Source: Augochlora pura (taxonomy: Eukaryota > Arthropoda > Insecta > Hymenoptera > Halictidae). From it: 64,000 nt of DNA. Both the position numbers and the translations under genes were made by a program. Shown here in pieces: positions 1-10,233 of this stretch; the stretch's first letter is position 1; each line of letters begins with the position of its first letter. Location: assembly GCF_028453695.1 (NCBI RefSeq), contig NC_135773.1, positions 12,090,001 to 12,154,000 on the forward strand. Reading direction: 5' to 3'. A model generated the notes under the pieces. It did not search any database. It saw only the letters and a program-made list of their open reading frames with translations, and was not told the DNA's origin.

Positions 1-761
1 CGTGAGGGCACGTGATCGCGTTAGGGTACGTTTGCACCGCGGCGACCAGGGGACAGTCTCCATCGAACTCGGGCACACTTCCGTCTTGGCGTTTCGAAGA
101 CATCTGGCTATGCGGATGCTGGTGAGCGATTTTTATCCATGGTTCGTTGGCCAATCTAGTCTAGATCGAGCAAAACATTGCTATCTATACGATCAATGCT
201 TTCTGGATATTAATACATCGGCATATGGAGAAAGTAAAGGGGAAGTCGCGTTATGCAGTCAACCTAACACTTTCAATCCATTTTTCGAGGAATACTTTCA
301 TGTTGTGGTATTTGTAAAAAGTTTGATATAACAGGTTTCGCGATCTAAATTATTCCTCTTGTAAATTCTATTTACTGCCTTGCACCTCAAATCTTTCTAT
401 AGCTCGTATTTTTCTCATGTTCGTATAATATGAATATAACACTAAGTTATCATAAAGATATATAGTCTTAAGTAAGTATTAATAATAATAAGAATAATGA
501 TTATATTTCGTTAGTTGTTATGAATTAGTAATATATAATAATAACTAATTTCCTAACAGCTAACGAGTTATGAAACTTATTAATTAATCATGTAACGTGT
601 TGCCCAATTACTATAGGTCATTAATCATCCTATCATTAATCGGGTTACTTTTTGCCGAATTATTATACACAAATCACATTAAGTAACGTTTTGAATCAGT
701 CTACGTTTCGACCATGTTCATTTAAATCCCGTCGAGAATAAAAGATTGAAAAAATTCATCG
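1..761. other. Left-edge spacer, no gene recognised
   Basis: The first 330 bases have intermediate GC and a frame open from the window edge (2-331) with a GTG rather than ATG start; its translation matches no family I know. Bases 332-761 are strongly AT-rich with short TAATA runs and stops in all frames. I see no splice-flanked exon, RNA gene or transposon end. Confidence 0.6.
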
Positions 762-1020
762 ATGGAGACATCCCGTGGCTGTCTTATTGAGGTTGGAGGA
801 GGCAACATGAAAGACGATTGCCGCTCGCCACAGCGATTCGACGGAATCCCGCGCGAAAGCCACCGTCCGATGACTCCACGTGAGAATTATCGTCGCGAAA
901 CACGGAATTCCTATCGCGACCTTCCGACGTCCTGTTGCGTAAGTTTTGTGGACCCGGCCTTACGCTTGACAAGCTCACGTTTCCCTTCTGCTTTGGCCGC
1001 AAACCGCGGCGGACAAGACC

Positions 1021-1377
1021 ATGGCGGCGGCGGCGGCGGCGGCGGCAGCAGAAGGATCCCGCGCATTGCCATTAAGTTGCCATTGTTCCGCAACTGTGCA
1101 ACGGTTCATCCATAATCTTACGTGCTATCCGCGGATACAGTTATGGCCCCGGGGACACATGCAGTCTCTACAGTCTCCGTGGCAGACCATTGATCATGGA
1201 GATGATCTCCTCCTACGTGCCTGGGACAGGTCGTGCGACCGATACGTGCACGATTCGGGGGAAGATAGACAGGTGTTCGCGAAAAAGTCACGATTCCGGC
1301 CGATCCGGGCACCGGCCACGTGTGCAACGGACGGAGCACGGTTTCCGCGTCGCTCGTCCGCTTCCTCCTGGGGATAA
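1021..1377 (+). CDS. Unrecognised 118-aa ORF with poly-alanine start
   Basis: The ATG sits in the context ACCATGG, a textbook strong eukaryotic initiation context. It is followed by nine alanines, mostly from the GGC repeat, then a basic, Ser/Arg-rich stretch with no recognisable domain, signal peptide or membrane segment, and a stop at 1375-1377. The case for a gene is the start context. The case against is that the frame lies in a GC-rich island where long frames are common, the N-terminus is simple repeat, and antisense frames of similar size overlap it. A weak donor-like CAG|GTG occurs near 1271. It may be a first exon, or chance. Function unknown. Confidence 0.15.
   Translation: MAAAAAAAAAEGSRALPLSCHCSATVQRFIHNLTCYPRIQLWPRGHMQSLQSPWQTIDHGDDLLLRAWDRSCDRYVHDSGEDRQVFAKKSRFRPIRAPATCATDGARFPRRSSASSWG
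1023..1046 (+). repeat. (GGC)8 triplet repeat
   Basis: Eight perfect GGC units directly after an ATG. In that frame they encode alanine. Confidence 0.95.
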
Positions 1378-1577
1378 TGTTCGCATATCGTGATCAAAAT
1401 CGAGAGCTCGCCGCGCGCCGGACGCTGCCCTGCCTCTTAGGATACTACTCCTCTGCCTGGCACCGACACTATTACGAACCCATTGTCGGCCATTTTCTTC
1501 CCCGTGTTATACATAACCGCTTCAAAAGCATCTACCAGCTGCCGACGTCGAATAATATTCTGCAGTTTAGTTATTGA

Positions 1578-2400
1578 TTGACCCTTCAAGGGTTTAGGAT
1601 GCTAAATAATGTAATAAATAATAGGGGTGTTCTATTGAATAATTAGATAGTATGAAAATATTTTATGTCAGCAATAATATGTTTTTGTATTAATATAAAG
1701 TTCTAGAGGGTTGAAGAATTTGGAGCTTTATTGAAAGCTTCTTTAGCTGTACAGTTGCACACTAACTCGTAATACTCGATGGAACATTCTAATTGTACAA
1801 TTGTTATTGTACAATTGAGGACGTTTATGATTATTCTTACCCCTACTTATGAATTTTTCTCGACATATTTTTGATTGAATTATAGCTGAGTGTTTCAGAT
1901 AAAGAAGAGGTAATAGCAGGGAGTGGATATAATACGAACAGATAAAATTGCATTCATTATGTCTTAAGTTTCAATTTTTTACTATAAATTCCAAAGAAAA
2001 CATACCATTTGAATTACACGAAACATTGAAACAAATAAGACTACATTTCTAATTAACAGATACGAAAGACTGGTATCGTAAACCATTGAGTAACGCACAG
2101 CATGGCGAAACATCGAAACGAAACGATACGAAACAGAGGAGACTGATGCGAATAGACAGAATATTCGATCCATCCGCGAATCTCAGACATCGAATTCCTT
2201 TCGTAGCGAGGCACCGGGAATGCGGTGTTGCGTGATACAGTACAAATTGCTATCTGGAAAATAATAAAATTACTTGAAAGTAGATCCCACTCTTCGTGTT
2301 CGTGAAAAGTAGAAGCAGCCGGCAATGGACAGACTCATTAGCCAGGCGTATCGAGAAACACGCAACATTAGAGGCCTCGGTTTACATTCTTACGGCATCG
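1578..2400. other. AT-rich spacer with palindromic motif
   Basis: AT-rich with no convincing reading frame. A 12-base palindrome AATTGTACAATT lies at 1791-1802 and its 10-base core ATTGTACAAT recurs at 1806-1815. TAGGGGT-like ends near 1622 and its reverse complement near 1840 hint at a short decayed inverted-repeat element, but I could not support it. Confidence 0.55.
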
Positions 2401-2966
2401 GGCACGTGATTACTTAATACTCCAGTGTTCCCCGGCGCAATATGGAGGGCCGCGGCTAGAGCCAAGGCCCGTGTACACCCTGCTCTTTCGACGGATAATT
2501 CCAATTCCGCGCCGGACATTGACGAATCATCGATTCGCGCGGGCATCATTAACCAACCAGCTACCTACGTGCGTGCGACGTTGCCAAGCCCAACGGAGCC
2601 GGGTTATTGGCCAGCGCCTTGCTCTCTCTTCTCTCTTCTCTCTTTCTCTCTCATCGTCTTTCTCACCTTTTTTCCCGCAATCTCTTATTTTTCGTTCCGC
2701 GTCATCTTTCTTTTCAAGTGGCCCGTGTACCCGTGAAACTGTAAATAATGCACGCGTATCCGTACACGCGGCGTACACGCGATCACACGTTACGGAAAAC
2801 TGTTAAGATCGCGCGTTCATTGAACTCGCGCGGAATCGCGGAAAGTGTCGAGGGCGTCAGTTTCCTAATCGCGATAGCACGATCTCACCATAAATCCTGG
2901 GGGCCGCGACACGCGACCAGCGTACGCGTGTGCGTGCGCGGACGGATTTGTCGCTCGGCCGACCAG
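2401..2966 (+). other. GC-rich block ending in a strong splice-donor-like site
   Basis: A GC-rich block that ends in CCAG|GTGAGT, with the GT at 2967-2968: a near-consensus 5' splice site. Sequence just beyond it becomes T-rich. It could be a mostly untranslated first exon. No start codon with a recognisable protein precedes the site, and I cannot see a matching acceptor. A single consensus donor in 64 kb is expected by chance. Confidence 0.25.
2619..2693 (+). repeat. Pyrimidine-rich (CT/TTC) low-complexity tract
   Basis: An interrupted CTCTCTT/CTTTCTC tract inside the 2.4-3.0 kb GC-rich block. Confidence 0.8.
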
Positions 2967-3225
2967 GTGAGTCAGGTCTTCTTTTCGTTCGTCAAATTCG
3001 TGTCTCATTAGAGCGGACTGTAGCTCGAACTGTGTCGGATGATCCTGATGCGGTGATTAGGTATGAAAGAAGCGTTAAATCGACGGATCAGTCGTAATGG
3101 CTCTCCGATTGCTTATCTTGCGATTAGTATAATATATACTACCGTGCTGAATAATTTTAATAATTTGAGAATGAGCAGCAATCTTAAATGATTCCTCCGA
3201 TTTTATTTATTTAGTCTTTTTTTAA

Positions 3226-3642
3226 ATGCACACATTCTGCAATCTACTGATTGCGATTAGTTTCGATCTACAGTTTTTAAGCGACGCTGTATTTTTCAGC
3301 GCCGTTAGGTCGCGCGAATTAGTAGATGGAATTTCTGATCTCACCTGTAATTTTACAACGGTTCGTACGGACGTTGATCGTGATTTGAATTGCAAAGTCA
3401 AGGGCGTCCCGCCGATCGGATGGGCGTCGAAAGAACAGCTACTCAGCGCGCTACTTTCCTCCTATGTCATTTGTCGCGTGTCTGTAGCGATTCGTCAGAT
3501 TGGTTGCGTAAAAAGGGCACGGCCACGAAACGTCGAGGTGGATGACACTACGATGAATACACGAGGAATGCGTCGTGTACACTTTGCTGATCAAATGGCT
3601 CGGAGTGTCACGATTGCGAATTGTTTACGGGAGATACGGTGA
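3226..3642 (+). CDS. Unrecognised 138-aa ORF, hydrophobic N-terminus
   Basis: An uninterrupted ATG-to-TGA frame in sequence of only moderate GC, so its length is somewhat more notable than the GC-island frames. Residues 1-27 are hydrophobic and could act as a signal peptide or anchor; the rest is mixed polar with several basic residues. An acceptor-like TTTTTCAG falls near 3299, so the real coding part, if any, could instead be an exon starting there. No domain, catalytic motif or repeat is recognisable. There is no AATAAA close behind the stop. I cannot assign a function, and a chance ORF remains the simplest reading. Confidence 0.2.
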   Translation: MHTFCNLLIAISFDLQFLSDAVFFSAVRSRELVDGISDLTCNFTTVRTDVDRDLNCKVKGVPPIGWASKEQLLSALLSSYVICRVSVAIRQIGCVKRARPRNVEVDDTTMNTRGMRRVHFADQMARSVTIANCLREIR

Positions 3643-5010
3643 GGTGACGAAAAATATAGTCGAGATAAATAGACACTTTCGGAGAAGGAAAATGAACGCG
3701 CGTGTTCTCGGATGACGCGAACGCGTTTGAATTAGGTTGGATCGCAAGATAATGCGTTTAACTAAAACTAAAAAAAATTATACTGATATTAAATCACGAC
3801 TATAACAATATTTTATCATTCAATTAGTCTTAACGGATTTAGCAGCACTAATTGTGGTCTTACTGAGTTAAATTTTTATTGAGAACAAACAGTGCATCAA
3901 AAATAATATACATATTGCTAAATTCCTAAACTTCTTCTTCCAAGCATTATATTCATAATTACAATAATAATTATCAGTATTATTACTGTCGTTGTTATTA
4001 ATCCTAAAAATATTCTCGTGTGAAGTGCTTGATAAATTACAGTTTTGAGGCATTTTATAATAACAATTTTAGAAAATCTAAATCAATTCGATTGTCTCTG
4101 TTGAATGAGTCAATGCATGCTTGTCCTTATTACAGCTTCGTAGACTTAGCGTTGATGTTATTATCTTTAACGTCAGCATTTCAATGTCATGTCATGACTG
4201 CATCCAACTCAAAATACAAACATCATCTACTGTGTATAGACATGACAATATTTCCCACAGAAGTCTCGTCAACATTACGACTGTATTTACTTTTAAACAA
4301 CCATCGCGTCTTGTACGCATGTCTGAATAATCTAAATATAGTTTGCAGTATAATTTTCTACTATAATTAGCAATATAGTTTTAAAGTCCAGGACTCTTAA
4401 TTGTCCAATTTGCAAGACGTCTTTCAAGCTTGCATCTCGCAACATTTCCAAGGTATTCTTGTTCCATAAAACAAGAAGAAGGTGTCCTTCTGAAGAAACA
4501 TTCAACAGGCGCCTATCTGATCTTCTCAATTTCGGACTCGTCGATTAGTCAAATGATTATTTAAATGCGCAAGTTACAGTTCTTATAAAATTAAAAGAAC
4601 GCGATGCCGAGTTTCGCTATAAACATTTCCATATTTCAAGATAACAGAAATCACACATTCTGTAGTTTTTCAATTAACGTTTCCCTCATAATCTCGCAGA
4701 GTTCACATCGGGCGTGTACGCAATCAAATCGAATGTTTGCAACTTCTCGAATAAGATATGCAATCCTGATGTCATCGCCGTGTCGACATTCATCCTGAAA
4801 GACTTAACATCGTCTCCCGGCGCACACAGCAACGCACGAATCAGCCAGCAGCTTTTTAAAGTGTCCGCGATCGGAAATAAGAAGACCGCGAGCTGCCTAC
4901 CATCGAGTAACAGCTAAGCAAGATAAGTGGTGCCGTAGCCTTTTAATCGGTTCACCAAGCTAAGATGATTATTGAGGATCTCATGTTCGACTCGCGTCTA
5001 CAAAAACAGG
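3643..5010. other. AT-rich spacer, nothing recognised
   Basis: AT-rich sequence with short frames on both strands, none protein-like. No transposon ends, tRNA-type internal promoter or tandem repeat was seen. Confidence 0.6.
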
Positions 5011-5109
5011 CCGGCCAACAGCTTTGTGCTAAAGGGAAACCGGTAAAGGATTTACCCGCGACGACGCGACGCTGAACTTCAGTGAACACGCAGACCTCGG
5101 CATCCGGAA

Positions 5110-5155
5110 GCGGCTCTGCTCGGCGGCGGCGGCGGCTGAGGCGGCTGAGGCGGCG
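5110..5155 (+). repeat. GGC / GGCTGAGGC imperfect repeat
   Basis: A short GGC run followed by two units of GGCTGAGGC type and a GGCGCC end. Confidence 0.8.
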
Positions 5156-5358
5156 CCGAAGATGCGCGCGGAGGGTTCCGCGGCGGCTAGCCACGCGTCC
5201 GCGTCGCGTCGTCGGCGGAGCTTCGCCACTTCGGATTCGGTCGCATAATAAACTTTATTAATGGCCGACTCGCGTGACAGGGGTTGGCAGAGGGAGCGAA
5301 GAAACGCCGTGGCGCATCGCCGGGATAAACGTATAGGAATCGGGTGACGTCAGCCAGG

Positions 5359-5420
5359 AGGCCGGCCGGCCGGCCGCCGGCCGCCGGCTCGGCTCGGCTC
5401 GGCTCGGCGCGGCGCGGCGA
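5359..5420 (+). repeat. GGCC tandem followed by (GGCTC)n and (GGCGC)n
   Basis: Alternating GGCC/CCGG units run into about five GGCTC pentamers and then GGCGC units. The tract is strongly self-complementary and could fold or stall polymerase. Confidence 0.85.
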
Positions 5421-5547
5421 GGCGGAGGAGTCGTGCGGACGCGTACACGGGCAGCGAGCGAGCTGAGCGGAGCGGAGCGTAGCGCGCACGCGAGAAACGG
5501 TGAACACGGTCGGGCAGCGCGAAGGCAGCGCGCGATGCCTCGCGAGC

Positions 5548-5802
5548 ATGCCTGCGGAGGAGAAAGGGGACGATCGCCGCGGAGAAGTGAATGAATGTAG
5601 CCGGAGCGTGGGCGAGCAGAGATTCTCAATCGACGGCTGCTCAAACAACCGCGAGCCGACACCGCCTCGGTCGCCTCGTGCCCCTCTCTCTCCGACGGTC
5701 GGGCCCGACGCGGGACCCGTCGGCCGTGTGGTGGGGACCACCACTGGGGCCAGTCTAGCTCGAGCGGTACCGAGCGCGTCGCCTAGACGACACGGGGCTT
5801 GA
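5548..5802 (+). CDS. Unrecognised 84-aa Pro/Arg-rich ORF in GC island
   Basis: A frame from ATG at 5548 to TGA at 5800-5802. The N-terminus is acidic/basic (Met-Pro-Ala-Glu-Glu-Lys), followed near residues 26-29 by Phe-Ser-Ile-Asp, then a Pro/Ser/Arg-rich tail. A Phe-Ser-Ile-Asp segment near the N-terminus recalls eh1-type repressor motifs of some homeodomain proteins, but the motif is too short and its hydrophobic continuation is missing. The base composition of the island makes such a frame likely by chance, and a 206-codon antisense frame overlaps it. Function unknown. Confidence 0.15.
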   Translation: MPAEEKGDDRRGEVNECSRSVGEQRFSIDGCSNNREPTPPRSPRAPLSPTVGPDAGPVGRVVGTTTGASLARAVPSASPRRHGA

Positions 5803-5984
5803 TTCATTCATGAAAAACACGAGACTTTATCCCAATTAACACGAGTCTCCACTCAATTCATGCGGCAGCGGAGATGCCCATTAATTTCCCGCGCTGCGCC
5901 TCTCCTCTCTGGCTCTTTCCTCGATACCGGTGTGCTGGAGGAGCACACGGTCGAGTCGGTCCAGCCAAGAAACGGGGAAGGGAA

Positions 5985-6092
5985 AGATAGACGCCGAGGA
6001 AGAGGGGTGGAACGAGAAGCAGAGGAGGAAGAAGAGACCGATGCGCGGAGACGAAGCAGAGGAGGAGGATGAAGAAGAAGGAGGTGGACCTT
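5985..6092 (+). repeat. Purine-rich GAA/GAG low-complexity tract
   Basis: An imperfect GAAGAG/GAGGAG-type tract; translated frames here are Glu/Arg-rich only because of the repeat. Confidence 0.8.
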
Positions 6093-6375
6093 GTCCGTTG
6101 GTTCTCCTTAGCCTTTCTCTTGATCTATGTACCTATCCCTATCCGCGGCAAGCGCCAACTTATATCCAGACACTATAGGCCGTACGTTATATCTCGCAGC
6201 CACGGCTCGAATGTTTCAAGCTCCGCGACAAGCTTAGCCTGCCGGGAGATAAGGAGGCGCGCACCACGCGGCGGTTTTTTCGCAGGGAGTCCGCTTTTTC
6301 TGGCATCACGGACCGCTGATTTTTCTGTTATCTCCGCGAGACTCCGGGGCGTCCCTCGCTGCCTTTTCTTTTCCC

Positions 6376-6399
6376 CGTCCTCGTCCTCGTCCTCGTCCT
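6376..6399 (+). repeat. (CGTCCT)4 hexamer repeat
   Basis: Four perfect CGTCCT units within a pyrimidine-rich stretch. Confidence 0.9.
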
Positions 6400-6653
6400 C
6401 CTCTGCTCGCCTCTCGTCTCCTCCCTCCCGCCCTCCCCCACCCATTTCTTCTTTTTTTTCATTTTCTTAATACCGGGAATTGATCCGTGGCGACGGCCTA
6501 CGCAATGTCGCCGCTCCGCGGGCAAACCGGTCCACTTTAGAGCACATAGTAGCACGCCTGCTCCGCTCCGGGAATAGAGAAACCTTAGCGAAGAGGATAG
6601 GCGCGGGGACAGGATAAGGAGCCCGCCTTCAAATCCTCTCTGCTCCGATCCGC

Positions 6654-6716
6654 TCGGCGGTCGGCGGTCGGCGGTCGGCGCTCGGCGCTCGGCGCGGGTC
6701 GGCGCGCGGCTCGGCG
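6654..6716 (+). repeat. (TCGGCGG/TCGGCGC)n heptamer repeat
   Basis: Six 7-base units, three TCGGCGG then three TCGGCGC (6654-6695), followed by decayed GGTCGGCGCG units. Confidence 0.9.
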
Positions 6717-6760
6717 TGACCGTTCGTCACCGGCGCTGGCAGGGCCGCGAAACCCCGCGT

Positions 6761-7581
6761 ATCGTTACCGTTTGTTACCCACGGCCGGCTTTAAAACAAC
6801 ATTTGCCTTTAATTGGACGATGTTATAACGCATCAGTCCAATTAAGAGCTGGACGGAATAAATCGTTTAATCAATGACAGTGATTTACATTCTTCCACGG
6901 ACCCTCGAGACGTCGGAATAACGGCACGCCTAACCTAGCCTTTCCTCTCTGCCCGTATTATCCGGGGCGTGTTATCGCCGAGCCGAGAGTAAATCATCCG
7001 CCCGCGGAAAAATCAGCACGCGCGCAGCGGTGCCCGATGCGCGCGACGATCTCCAACGATTGTATTAATTGATCGAGGAAGTAACCTGTTTATTTAAACC
7101 CTCGCGCTTAGAACAGGGTAAACCGTTCCCCGTGAAATTGCGGAAACGTTCCGAACAGGTAACAAATTCTTTCAATAAGAGGTACGGATAACAGAACCAC
7201 GGTTATCTGAATTCAACGAGCAAACAGTTACTCTTGGTTACAGTGCTTTGATATCTGCAATAAATTGCGTGCGAATGATTGGATAGTAAAGAATTTGGAT
7301 ATAATTGAATAATCCAGGTACTGTTGTATTTTGTCCGATCTTTATGCAATTAGAATGATTGCTTTACTGGAATCCTTTTGACAATATCGAATGAATCTGA
7401 ACAGAGTACGTTTATTACGATTTAGTTCAATTTTAAAATGTGAACAATAAAAGGTTGATTAAAGCATTAAAAAATGCTAAAGTTATTCTTACATACCACG
7501 CAAATTGTGACGTTATTTCTCAATACAGTGTAAACCAAGAAAATTAGTATGCAAACCATCCTCGACATAAAACGTGTTAAA
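6761..7581. other. Mixed-composition spacer below the island
   Basis: GC falls steadily from the island into AT-rich DNA. It carries TAAT/ATTA cores, and the dyad with clustered homeodomain-type sites listed separately. No gene is visible. Confidence 0.5.
6809..6888. promoter_or_regulatory. Perfect 10-bp dyad plus Hth/Exd-type sites
   Basis: TTAATTGGAC (6809-6818) and its exact reverse complement GTCCAATTAA (6836-6845) flank a 17-base spacer. Each arm contains a TAATT homeodomain core. About 30 bases on lie TGACAG (6875-6880, the Homothorax/Meis core) and directly adjoining TGATTTAC (6881-6888, close to the Exd-Hox composite TGATTNAT). Clustering suggests a Hox-cofactor-responsive element, but this rests on motifs alone. 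The dyad could also be a chance hairpin. Confidence 0.3.
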
Positions 7582-7881
7582 GAATGTATGTAAACAATAG
7601 AATCGTACCATTAGCAAATAAACAGCAGAACCGTGGTTTTGTCATTCGCATCGTTGGCGAGGAGTTCGGTTTTCCGAGCGGACGATTCCCTCCGCTGCAA
7701 AATTTCTCGGCAACGACCAACACCGGGACTGGCAACGCAAATATTTATCGACGGGCCAGGAATGCGCTGAGAGCAATTGTCGGTCCCGTACGCGAAAAAC
7801 TCGCCGCGGAGACGCGGCGTGTACCCGCGCCGGTACACGAATAATCATTACTCTATAATGTTGACACGATGTGACTTTCAG
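7582..7881. other. GC-rich flank upstream of a candidate exon
   Basis: Intermediate to high GC with short overlapping frames and no recognisable protein. It ends in GTGACTTTCAG, a weak acceptor-like sequence. Confidence 0.45.
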
Positions 7882-8014
7882 TTTTCTGCGTGACTCTCGC
7901 AGCCGCCGCCGTGAAAGTCTTCCAAGTCATCGAGCGGATCTCGAGAAAGCACTTCCACGGCCCGGCAACCAGCCCGGGCGTCTATCAATGTTTATGCAGT
8001 CACCGACAATTAAC
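7882..8014 (+). CDS. Candidate 133-bp internal exon, unrecognised
   Basis: The segment lies between an acceptor-like ACTTTCAG (ending 7881) and the consensus donor AAC|GTAAGT (GT at 8015-8016). Two of the three frames stay open. In the third frame codons end mostly in C or G and read Ala-rich, then Lys-Val-Phe-Gln-Val-Ile-Glu-Arg, a plausible protein segment. Weak points: the polypyrimidine tract is short, neighbouring exons were not found, and no known domain is recognised. Base content changes sharply beyond the donor, which fits an exon edge but also the end of a GC-rich island. Confidence 0.25.
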
Positions 8015-9094
8015 GTAAGTGTAATGTCATAGTTCGCGTCGCAGCCATGAAAAGGAAATCCAACAACGGTTCCGACATCCTCCCGCTTCTAATGTGAAAG
8101 TTACGCGCGCGGCGCGAAGTGAGACGTCCCGGCAGGAATAATGCAATTACTTTCTATGAGATGAAAATCATCTTTCCGATCTCCCCTTTCCTCATCTAAC
8201 CCCATCGATCCTGGACGAACGAGGAAACTGTTCCTAGTGTTTTAAATGTCAAGCAGAAATATTCATTGACGAAATGGGTATGGGTATTTGATCCAGCAGT
8301 GCCCACGTGGGGTCGCGCGGACCTTCACCATTAGGTAACTTCGTTTCCTCTTCCAATTTATATTATATTAGTTATACTTTCAAAAATACTTTTATGTTGT
8401 AATAATTTTTATAAAGAGACATAAATTATATATAGATATTCATATATTATTATTAATAAATGTCAGTTTTTACTGTGGCCCATAAGCACCTAAAATAATA
8501 GTCGTGCATCCATGGGAAAATTGTCTCATAATTAAACTAAAAGGCAAAGACAATACTGTGAGGACGTTAGAAAAGTTTGAGAATATTTTTATATTACTTA
8601 CATTATAGTAAGACTATGAAAATATATTTTCTTCTGACTTACGTTCCTTGCAAACAACTTAAACAATTTTAATTCCGCGTATATGTCCATAGTTGATTCA
8701 TAACAATTTTGAGTACTTTAACATTGGATCAGAAGTAATTTCTCCTTAATAAAACAGGACCTGATAAATTAATTCAAACGTGGAATCGTTACATTGTTGT
8801 AACTACTTGTAAGAACGATTCGTAGATTAGTACTAATTGGTCAACAAGTACAATAGAACCGTTCCGAAATTGATCTCCCGTGTCGCAATGATAATACGGT
8901 TGTCAGCGCGCAACAAGAAAGGGACCGCGCGCGATTCTTCGATTACAAGATCGGACAAGCCAATTTCGCTTGCGTCCGAGCAAACGGTAAAAATCGACGC
9001 GGCGAACGCTATAACAGAGGTTAAATGTCGAAGTACAGCAAATCGGAATCGGTCCGATCCCTTCATTGGCAGTTACGGCCACGCAGGATCGTAA
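8015..9094. other. AT-rich spacer, nothing recognised
   Basis: AT-rich with no protein-like frame or element ends. GC rises again from about 8880. Confidence 0.6.
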
Positions 9095-9985
9095 TCATAA
9101 ACCGAAAACGGCGAGGACTGTAGCCGCAAGGCGGTAATGGCACGGTAATGGTACGACTCGGTAAGGTCTATACGATACAGGTGGTCGAAGGAAACGCCTA
9201 ATGGACCGCGAAGTCGAGCACCAGTTACGTGTTTGTTCAACTACATATCCGGCGCGGCGTGTTTTCGTCGGCGATGCCAAGAAGATGAAAGGTAGGGACA
9301 TTATTATAGCGGACGGAACGAGCGTGCACGTCGATACCGACGCTTTCCGTCCGGATTAATCATCGATGTAACCACGGAGTCGCTAATGCGACTGGTTATA
9401 CAAACCGTGCGTGGAACGATAATTATTGGCCGCCGATCTCACGGCCCCGGGAATTTTTCCACGACGCCGCGAAGCTTGGCAAAGTGCCCGATAAAACCCA
9501 TTCAGCGCCTAGAAATTTCGAATGTCGTTTTTTCTTCCTTTCCGGTTGCGACGCTGTCGCGTCCCTGCCTTTCGTAAAATACCGATTTCCATGTAAATCC
9601 GAATCGCCCCTGGTTATTCTATAAAGAGCGGCTTGCGGAGAATTCGACGCCGCGCTCCGGTAATTTGCAATCGCGTGTTGTCGGGACATCAATTTGTACG
9701 CGTCATCTTACGCGAGACGCGCGTTTAAGTGGCGGATAAGCGCTAGTTTCACGCTAATGCGTATTTTATTTAGCGATATCGAAAAGCGAAATTATTCTAC
9801 TCGACGCGACCCGATCGATAAGTTTTACCAGTGCGATTGGTAAAGATGTCTCGATATCCTATTAGTGACAATGACGAGATTTCTGCTCGTTTCAAAGAAG
9901 GAAACAAAGCTCGCCTGCACTTCAATTTCATAAAAATCGATATAGAAAGTAACAAAATACAAAGATGTACTTGGTTTTGATATAT
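9095..9985. other. GC-rich island and AT-rich edge
   Basis: CpG-rich to about 9750 with short overlapping frames in both directions and no recognised motif, then AT-rich up to the TTAA element. Confidence 0.5.
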
Positions 9986-10233
9986 TTAACCCTTTGCACT
10001 CGAGTGGTGACTATGAGGCACCACTAAAATTATTCTATTACGTTGCAAAATAATTTTTGTAACAATAAGGTTTAGATTTGAAAGATAATCAAGTAGTAAA
10101 ATTTTTGGCAGGAGTCACAAGAATAAATTTTGTATGCATAAAAATTTATTTTGTTAAATAGAATGGAAATACCACGAACCAGAAAAAATATTTCAAATTT
10201 ACAGTTAAAATGGCTCCGAGTGCAAAGGGTTAA
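9986..10233. mobile_element. piggyBac-type MITE (TTAA element A)
   Basis: TTAA stands at both ends (9986-9989 and 10230-10233), and the termini are a perfect 13-bp inverted repeat, CCCTTTGCACTCG. A subterminal hairpin, GTGGTG...CACCAC, follows the left end. The interior is AT-rich and non-coding, about 240 bp. TTAA target duplication with CCC-type termini is the hallmark of piggyBac-class transposons; a short non-coding copy is a MITE moved by a transposase encoded elsewhere. A related, more decayed copy lies at 26519-26742. Confidence 0.8.

Larger units (their letters stand above)
762..1577. other. GC/CpG-rich island 1
   Basis: A GC-rich block between AT-rich spacers. Overlapping frames are open on both strands, as expected from GC richness, so openness alone is weak evidence for coding. 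It contains a GGC triplet repeat and one ATG frame in a good initiation context, listed separately. Promoter or enhancer function is possible but not shown. Confidence 0.5.
5011..6760. other. Large GC/CpG-rich island (about 1.7 kb)
   Basis: The longest, most GC-rich block of the window. It holds five kinds of short tandem repeat (listed separately), purine- and pyrimidine-rich tracts and many overlapping frames on both strands. Such an island could be a promoter with a 5' untranslated first exon. I see no clear TATA box or consensus donor, so promoter status is inference from composition only. Confidence 0.45.

Noticed and set aside
1621..1848. Possible short inverted-repeat element with TAGGGGT ends
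   Set aside because: Similarity of the two ends is confined to about eight bases and no clear target duplication was found.
5187..5807. 206-codon minus-strand frame as a gene
   Set aside because: It lies in a GC-rich, repeat-laden island; its Arg/Pro/Ala-rich stretches come from simple repeats.
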